Shown here piece by piece: positions 23,919 through 28,142 of a stretch of DNA of 28,142 nt; position 1 is the stretch's first letter; each line of letters begins with the position of its first letter. Below the pieces are notes generated by a model that ran no database searches, was not told the DNA's origin, and saw nothing but the letters and a program-made list of their open reading frames with translations. This DNA comes from SKLM01 sp964450435 (lineage in GTDB: Bacteria > Chloroflexota > Anaerolineae > B4-G1). Position numbers and translations under genes: made by a program. The stretch is taken from positions 1-28,142 of the forward strand of contig CAYVCX010000038.1 in assembly GCA_964450435.1 (NCBI GenBank). Direction: 5' to 3'.

Positions 23919-25244
23919 ATGAAGAACGTGCTCGTTCTTGGGGCTGGTTTCGTCGCGGATCCGTTGGTCCGTCATCTGCTCGATCACGGCTACCAGGTCA
24001 CGGTCGCTAGCCGCACCCTCCGCAAGGCCGAGGCTCTGGTCAGCGAGCGGGCACGGGGACGGGCTGTCCGCCTGGACGTGACGGAAAACGAACCTGCTCT
24101 GAAGGAGTTGGTTGCCCGGACTGATCTCGCCGTCAGCCTTCTGCCTTACACCTACCACGTCCGGGTGGCGAAGGCCTGCCTTCGGCACCGAAAGCCGTTG
24201 CTGACCGCCAGCTATGTCAGCGACGAGATGCAGTCGTTGCACGAAGAGGCCCAGCACGCTGGCGTGATCCTGCTGAATGAACTCGGCCTCGATCCCGGTA
24301 TCGACCACATGTCCGCTATGCGGATCATCGACCGCGCTCACGGCGCGAACGGGCAGGTCAAGGCGTTTCGCTCTTTCTGTGGCGGCCTGCCGGCGCCAGA
24401 GGCAAACGATAACCCTCTGGGATATAAGTTCTCGTGGAGCCCGCGCGGCGTGCTCCTGGCGGGACGGAATGACGCCCGTTACCTGGAGAACGGGCGCATC
24501 GTGGATGTCCCTAATCAGAGGCTCTTTGCCACGCACTATGTGACGTGGGTGGAGGGGCTCGGGGACTACGAGGCGTATCCTAACCGCGATTCGGTTCCCT
24601 ACCTGGAACGGTACGGTATCCCTGAGGCCGAGACGATGTACCGAGGCACGCTGCGCAACCTGGGTTGGTGTGACGTGATGCTGAAGCTCAATCAGCTGGG
24701 GTGCTTCGGCCTGGAGGACCGCCCTGACCTGCGGGGGAGGACGTTCCGGGAGGTGATGGCCGAGCTCATCGGGAAGCAGAACACGAGCGACCTGAAGACC
24801 GATCTCGCGGCTCACCTGAACGTCGCGCCCAACAGCGGTGCTATGATGGCCATAGAATGGCTGGGGCTGCTGGATGCGGATGTGGTTCTGGAGCAAACAA
24901 CGCTCCTCGACGGCCTGGCGGATCGGATGCTCGAAAAGATGGCGTACCACCGGGGCGAGCGCGACATGGTGGTCCTGGTCCACGAGTTCCGTGTGGACTA
25001 TGGTGACCGAGTCGAGGCTATCAGATCGACTCTCATCGAGTTTGGGGACCCTGATGGTGACACGGCGATGGCGCGGACGGTCGGACTGCCTGCGGCGGTT
25101 GGCGCGCGGATGATCCTGGAAGGCGAGATTGCTGTGACCGGGGTGCACATCCCGGTCTTGGCGGAGATCTACGAGCCCATTCTCGGGGAATTGGAGCGAC
25201 TCGGCGTCTCTTTCGATGAGAGAGTGACCGAGCGCGAGGGATAG
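23919..25244 (+). CDS. Saccharopine dehydrogenase (glutamate-forming half of AASS)
   Basis: A 441-aa enzyme matching the C-terminal half of AASS, which cleaves saccharopine to glutamate and alpha-aminoadipic semialdehyde. Segments: VLVLGAGFVADPLVRHLLDHG (NAD-binding, ~4-24), SLLPYTYHVRVAKAC, LLTASYVSDEM, NELGLDPGIDHMSAMRIID, FCGGLPAPEANDNPLGYKFS followed by WSPRGVL, and EAYPNRDSVPYLERYGI. These match eukaryotic-type enzymes rather than the short fungal lysine-forming kind. The ATG at 23919 follows AGGAGG by five bases. With the reductase upstream it forms a two-gene lysine-degradation unit; the later aminoadipate steps are not in the window. Confidence 0.93.
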   Translation: MKNVLVLGAGFVADPLVRHLLDHGYQVTVASRTLRKAEALVSERARGRAVRLDVTENEPALKELVARTDLAVSLLPYTYHVRVAKACLRHRKPLLTASYVSDEMQSLHEEAQHAGVILLNELGLDPGIDHMSAMRIIDRAHGANGQVKAFRSFCGGLPAPEANDNPLGYKFSWSPRGVLLAGRNDARYLENGRIVDVPNQRLFATHYVTWVEGLGDYEAYPNRDSVPYLERYGIPEAETMYRGTLRNLGWCDVMLKLNQLGCFGLEDRPDLRGRTFREVMAELIGKQNTSDLKTDLAAHLNVAPNSGAMMAIEWLGLLDADVVLEQTTLLDGLADRMLEKMAYHRGERDMVVLVHEFRVDYGDRVEAIRSTLIEFGDPDGDTAMARTVGLPAAVGARMILEGEIAVTGVHIPVLAEIYEPILGELERLGVSFDERVTEREG

Positions 25245-25303
25245 CCCTTTCTGCCTAACCGCGTCGGCTGGACTCAGTGCCGGGTTTACCGGTCTGGAAT
25301 CCT

Positions 25304-25320
25304 CCGGGGGACAGCCCCGG
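25304..25320. terminator. GC-rich hairpin between convergent genes
   Basis: CCGGGG-GACAG-CCCCGG, a 6-bp GC-only stem with a 5-nt loop, in the 90-bp gap between the saccharopine dehydrogenase gene (+) and the M50-like gene (-). A CCGG-GTTTA-CCGG repeat lies just before it. It is probably a shared terminator, but lacks T-tracts. Confidence 0.42.
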
Positions 25321-25334
25321 GACGCTGGGACTAT

Positions 25335-26087
25335 CTAGTATTCGACGCGCACGCCCTTCAAGCGTTCCAATAGTCGTTCGAGGAGCGCGATCAAGAGGAC
25401 GAAAGGGAGGTCCGCAGCGATCGTGAAGCCGTACGTTGCAGCGAGCCACGGAGCTGCCACATCGAGGGGGCGGCCCAGGTGTGCGACGATGGCCGGTCCC
25501 AGCCCTGCCAGCCACGCCGACACAAACATCAGGCCAGCGAACAGGAAGATCGGCATCCAGGAGTGCCGATCCGACTGGCTGGGGAGCATCGTGTTGCTCA
25601 CCACGAAGATCAGGTAGGCCCATACCCAGAGGTCAGACGCATTCAGCATGCTCCGGAGGTCGCGACATACTCGGGCCCAGTCCCCCTCCACGAAAGACTG
25701 CTGCATCGCGCCGATGCCGAACACCGTGTAGCCAATCAACAGGATGACCGCACTTCCTGTCAGAAGCGGGGCCAGGCCAATCAGGCTGGCCCGGAGGAAG
25801 TCAGTCTCTTCGACCGGCACGGATCCGAGCTGTATGCGTTCCCCCGCCAGCTTCGGTCGGATGGAGACCCGGCCTGCTCGCACACCGAGGAGCCTGGCTG
25901 CGAGCGCGTGGCTGATCTCGTGGAGCACGATGCCGGGCATCAGAGGCAGGGCATACAGTGTTACCGCGATTTCGCGATCTCCAGCCAATAGCAGCATGGC
26001 CCCTTGTAGGTGGCGGTGAATCCAGCGCTCAGTCACCAGCAAGAGCGCCAGCGTCACCGCCAGCCCGACCAGGGGAAGCCAGCTCAT
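25335..26087 (-). CDS. M50-like (site-2 protease family) membrane metalloprotease
   Basis: A 250-aa integral membrane protein with six or so hydrophobic segments. HEISH at 56-60, inside a helix (LMPGIVLHEISHALAARLLG), is the zinc-binding HExxH of M50/site-2-type proteases that cut within membranes. A later SNTMLPSQSDRHSW may supply the third metal ligand (Asp) in place of the usual LDG segment; this is less certain. The ATG at 26087 overlaps the tpiA stop by one base (TGATG), so translation is coupled to tpiA. No biochemical link to glycolysis is known to me. Confidence 0.78.
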   Translation of the reverse strand: MSWLPLVGLAVTLALLLVTERWIHRHLQGAMLLLAGDREIAVTLYALPLMPGIVLHEISHALAARLLGVRAGRVSIRPKLAGERIQLGSVPVEETDFLRASLIGLAPLLTGSAVILLIGYTVFGIGAMQQSFVEGDWARVCRDLRSMLNASDLWVWAYLIFVVSNTMLPSQSDRHSWMPIFLFAGLMFVSAWLAGLGPAIVAHLGRPLDVAAPWLAATYGFTIAADLPFVLLIALLERLLERLKGVRVEY

Positions 26088-26857
26088 CAAGCTTCCTTGG
26101 CTGCGAGTCCTTTCTTGACGATCTCGGAGAAGTCGGCGGCTTGGAGACTTGCCCCGCCGACCAGTGCGCCGTCGATTTCCGGCTGGCTCAGGAACTCCGT
26201 GACGTTGCGAGGTTTGACGCTGCCCCCATACTGAATCCGGATCGATTCGGCGATCTCCTCACCGTAAACGTCGGCCAGGGTGCCCCGCACCGCTTCCCCG
26301 ATGATCTGGTTGGCGTCCTCGCCATGGGCCGGCACACCCGTGCCAATGGCCCAGATTGGCTCGTAGGCCATTGTCACGATCTTCGCCTGGTCGGCGGTCA
26401 CGCCCTCAAAAGCGGCGCGTACCTGTCCTCCGACGAAGGCTCCTGTCTCGCCCGCCTCGTTCTGTTCCAGGTTCTCTCCCACGCAGACGATTGGTTTGAG
26501 TCCGTGGGTCAGCGCTGCGTGCAGCTTTCTGTTGACCCATTCATCTGTCTCCCCAAAGATGGTGCGCCGCTCGGAGTGACCGATGATGACGTAGTCGCAG
26601 AGCCCCTGTAACATCAGTGGGCTTATCCCCCCGGTGAACGCTCCTTCCTTCTCCCAATGCATGTTCTGTGCGCCCAGAGCGATAGGTGAGCTCCCCAGGG
26701 CGCTGCGCACCGCAGCCAGAGCAACGAAGGGGGGGCAGACTGCGACATCGCAGCCCCCAACGTCCTGTAGCTGTGCCTTGAGTGCCTCCACCAACGAGAC
26801 AGCTTCGTCAATGGTCTTGTGCATTTTCCAGTTGCCAGCGATGAATGGCGTACGCAT
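26087..26857 (-). CDS. tpiA: Triosephosphate isomerase
   Basis: Interconverts dihydroxyacetone phosphate and glyceraldehyde 3-phosphate in glycolysis/gluconeogenesis. The 256-aa length is normal. Active-site residues: N9 and K11 (AGNWKM), H94 (IIGHSERR) and the base E166 (AYEPIWAIGTG). Phosphate-binding IQYGGSV and GALVGGASL are present. It lies 9 bp after the pgk stop with a GGAGAGG ribosome site, and its stop overlaps the next start. Confidence 0.97.
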   Translation of the reverse strand: MRTPFIAGNWKMHKTIDEAVSLVEALKAQLQDVGGCDVAVCPPFVALAAVRSALGSSPIALGAQNMHWEKEGAFTGGISPLMLQGLCDYVIIGHSERRTIFGETDEWVNRKLHAALTHGLKPIVCVGENLEQNEAGETGAFVGGQVRAAFEGVTADQAKIVTMAYEPIWAIGTGVPAHGEDANQIIGEAVRGTLADVYGEEIAESIRIQYGGSVKPRNVTEFLSQPEIDGALVGGASLQAADFSEIVKKGLAAKEA

Positions 26858-26866
26858 TGCCCTCTC

Positions 26867-28054
26867 CTATCTGTCGTCAAGCGCCGCGACCCCCGGCAAC
26901 GTCCTGCCTTCCAGATACTGAAGGCTGGCACCGCCGCCGGTGGAGACGTGCGTCATCTGATGGGCCAGCCCCGCCTGCTCGACGGCTGCTGCCGACTCGC
27001 CACCGCCGACGATGGTCGTTGCGTCAAGCTGAGCCAGCAGACGCGCGACGTCGAACGTCCCTGCAGCAAATCTCGGCATCTCGAACACCCCCAACGGTCC
27101 GTTCCACGTGACCGTGCTGGCATTCTTCAACGCTGATTCAAAAGTTGCGACTGTCTTCGGGCCAATGTCGAGAATCTGCCAGCCGGACAGGACTTCGTTA
27201 GGAGCCACCACCTTCGACCGTGCGTCCTCATCGAAGGCATCGGCGACAACCACGTCCACCGGCAGGACCAGTTTGCCGCTGGCTTGAGCCAGAAGCGACC
27301 TGGCTGTTGGAACAGCGTCGTCCTCGACCAGACTGTCGCCAACCTCATAGCCCATGGCCTTGAAGAACGTGTTCGCCATCCCCCCGCCGATGAGGAGTCG
27401 ATCGCATCGCTCCAGCAGGCTTTCGATGGCGGAGATCTTGCCCAACACCTTGGCTCCTCCGAGAATGGCGACGAACGGATGCTCAGGTTTTTCCACTGCC
27501 TTGCTCAGTTGCCTCAACTCCTCTTCCACCAGGAGCCCGGCAACGGCCGCCCCGCCTTTTTCTCGCATTGCGTGGGCGGCTCCCTCTGTCGACGCGTGAG
27601 CACGGTGTGCCGCGCCGAAAGCGTCATTGACATACACGTCGGCCAGAGCTGCCAGCTTCTCGGCGAAGTGCCTGTCGTTGGCCTTCTCTTCAGCGTGGAA
27701 CCGCGTGTTCTCCAGGAGGACGACGTCGCCGGGTGCCAGCGCCTCAGCGGTTTGCTCCACCTCTGGGCCAATGCAGTCGTCCAGCTTCTTGACCGGGCGA
27801 TCCAGCAACTCCGATAGTCGCTCCGCCACCGGATCCATCTTCAGCTCGTCGACCACCTCTCCTTTGGGTCGGCCGAGGTGGGACATCAGGATCACGGCAG
27901 CCTCCTGGTTCAGCAACGACTGAATAGTGGGCAGCGCGGCCCGAATGCGCGTGTCATCAGCTACCCGTCCTTCCTTGAGGGGCACGTTGAAGTCGACGCG
28001 AACGATGACGCGCTTTCCCTGCAGGTCCACGTCGCGAATGGTTTTCTTGTCCAT
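26867..28054 (-). CDS. pgk: Phosphoglycerate kinase
   Basis: Transfers phosphate between 1,3-bisphosphoglycerate and ADP in glycolysis. The 395-aa length is normal. Motifs: VDFNVPL at ~20-26, MSHLGRPKGE, LLENTRFHAEE, AILGGAKVLGKI, GGGMANTFF, TVTWNGPLGVFE and the C-terminal GGGESAAAV...STGGGASLQYLEG. The ATG at 28054 is chosen because AAGGAGG lies just upstream; the frame is open eight codons further but would include the ribosome site. It heads the pgk-tpiA-M50 unit in this window; a gap gene, if linked, would lie beyond the right edge. Confidence 0.97.
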   Translation of the reverse strand: MDKKTIRDVDLQGKRVIVRVDFNVPLKEGRVADDTRIRAALPTIQSLLNQEAAVILMSHLGRPKGEVVDELKMDPVAERLSELLDRPVKKLDDCIGPEVEQTAEALAPGDVVLLENTRFHAEEKANDRHFAEKLAALADVYVNDAFGAAHRAHASTEGAAHAMREKGGAAVAGLLVEEELRQLSKAVEKPEHPFVAILGGAKVLGKISAIESLLERCDRLLIGGGMANTFFKAMGYEVGDSLVEDDAVPTARSLLAQASGKLVLPVDVVVADAFDEDARSKVVAPNEVLSGWQILDIGPKTVATFESALKNASTVTWNGPLGVFEMPRFAAGTFDVARLLAQLDATTIVGGGESAAAVEQAGLAHQMTHVSTGGGASLQYLEGRTLPGVAALDDR

Positions 28055-28080
28055 TGCACCTCCTTCTATGCCAAACACAC

Positions 28081-28117
28081 GAGTAAGTGAGGCGCTCTAC
28101 AGAGACCTCACTTACTC
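28081..28117. promoter_or_regulatory. 12-bp perfect palindrome upstream of pgk
   Basis: GAGTAAGTGAGG (28081-28092) and CCTCACTTACTC (28106-28117) with a 13-nt loop, ~27 bp before the pgk start. It can be a leader hairpin close to the ribosome site, a terminator of whatever lies upstream, or an operator. No T-tract of note follows in the pgk direction (GTGTGTTTGG). Confidence 0.5.
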
Positions 28118-28142
28118 CCGTGCTGAGCCAATACGTAGGCTT

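Noticed and set aside
23829..25148. 439-codon minus-strand frame opposite saccharopine dehydrogenase
   Set aside because: Antisense shadow: the plus frame matches AASS throughout, and the minus frame is His/Arg/Val-rich without a domain.

Overview
This window is a gene-dense bacterial chromosome segment, about 60% GC by eye. It has 27 intact protein genes, one decayed gene, many GTG/TTG starts with clear Shine-Dalgarno sites, and several near-consensus sigma-70 promoters. I see no rRNA, tRNA, CRISPR array, insertion sequence or phage gene. The gene set suggests a member of the Chloroflexota (Anaerolineae/Caldilineae-like), possibly thermophilic: a TGS-domain nucleoside kinase, a two-domain protein disulfide oxidoreductase, DUF2905, a split saccharopine pathway and a homo-oligomeric sulfate adenylyltransferase. 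This assignment is inference from gene content, not a search result.

Layout. (1) 67-1770 (+): TGS/uridine-kinase-like protein. (2) 7315 down to 2007 (-): two transcription units. The first is fmdB, a CsoR-family repressor, a protein disulfide oxidoreductase, a canonical thioredoxin reductase, a second thioredoxin-reductase-like flavoprotein and a two-cluster ferredoxin. It starts at a TTGACA-N17-TATACT promoter with a palindrome at the expected start site. The second, with its own promoter, holds a DUF4177-like protein, a geranylgeranyl-reductase-family flavoprotein and a cupin. (3) 7750-14425 (+): metallophosphoesterase, methylmalonyl-CoA mutase large subunit, methylmalonyl-CoA epimerase, DinB-like protein, Ldh2-family dehydrogenase, two small membrane proteins, QueA and a ferredoxin. 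(4) 20000 down to 14645 (-): GNAT-like protein, sulfate adenylyltransferase with a long structured leader, a phosphodiesterase/alkaline-phosphatase-superfamily protein and an M23 peptidase. (5) 20059-25244 (+): decayed EamA transporter, HD-domain protein, an unrecognised acidic protein, and a lysine-ketoglutarate reductase/saccharopine dehydrogenase pair. (6) 28054 down to 25335 (-): pgk, tpiA and an M50-like membrane protease.

The most interesting part is the thiol-redox operon. The repressor keeps the two cysteines of the CsoR family but has Tyr where Cu(I) sensors have the ligand His, a pattern like persulfide-sensing CstR. Of its two thioredoxin-reductase paralogues, the second has lost both NADPH motifs and is followed 15 bp later by an eight-cysteine ferredoxin. 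This suggests a ferredoxin-driven disulfide reductase working beside the NADPH-driven one, with the two-domain disulfide oxidoreductase as a likely partner, all under a thiol- or persulfide-sensing switch.

Other points of note are the animal-type lysine-degrading enzyme (AASS) split into two adjacent genes, a possible attenuator and operator ahead of sat, and tight coupling of sat to a phosphodiesterase gene.
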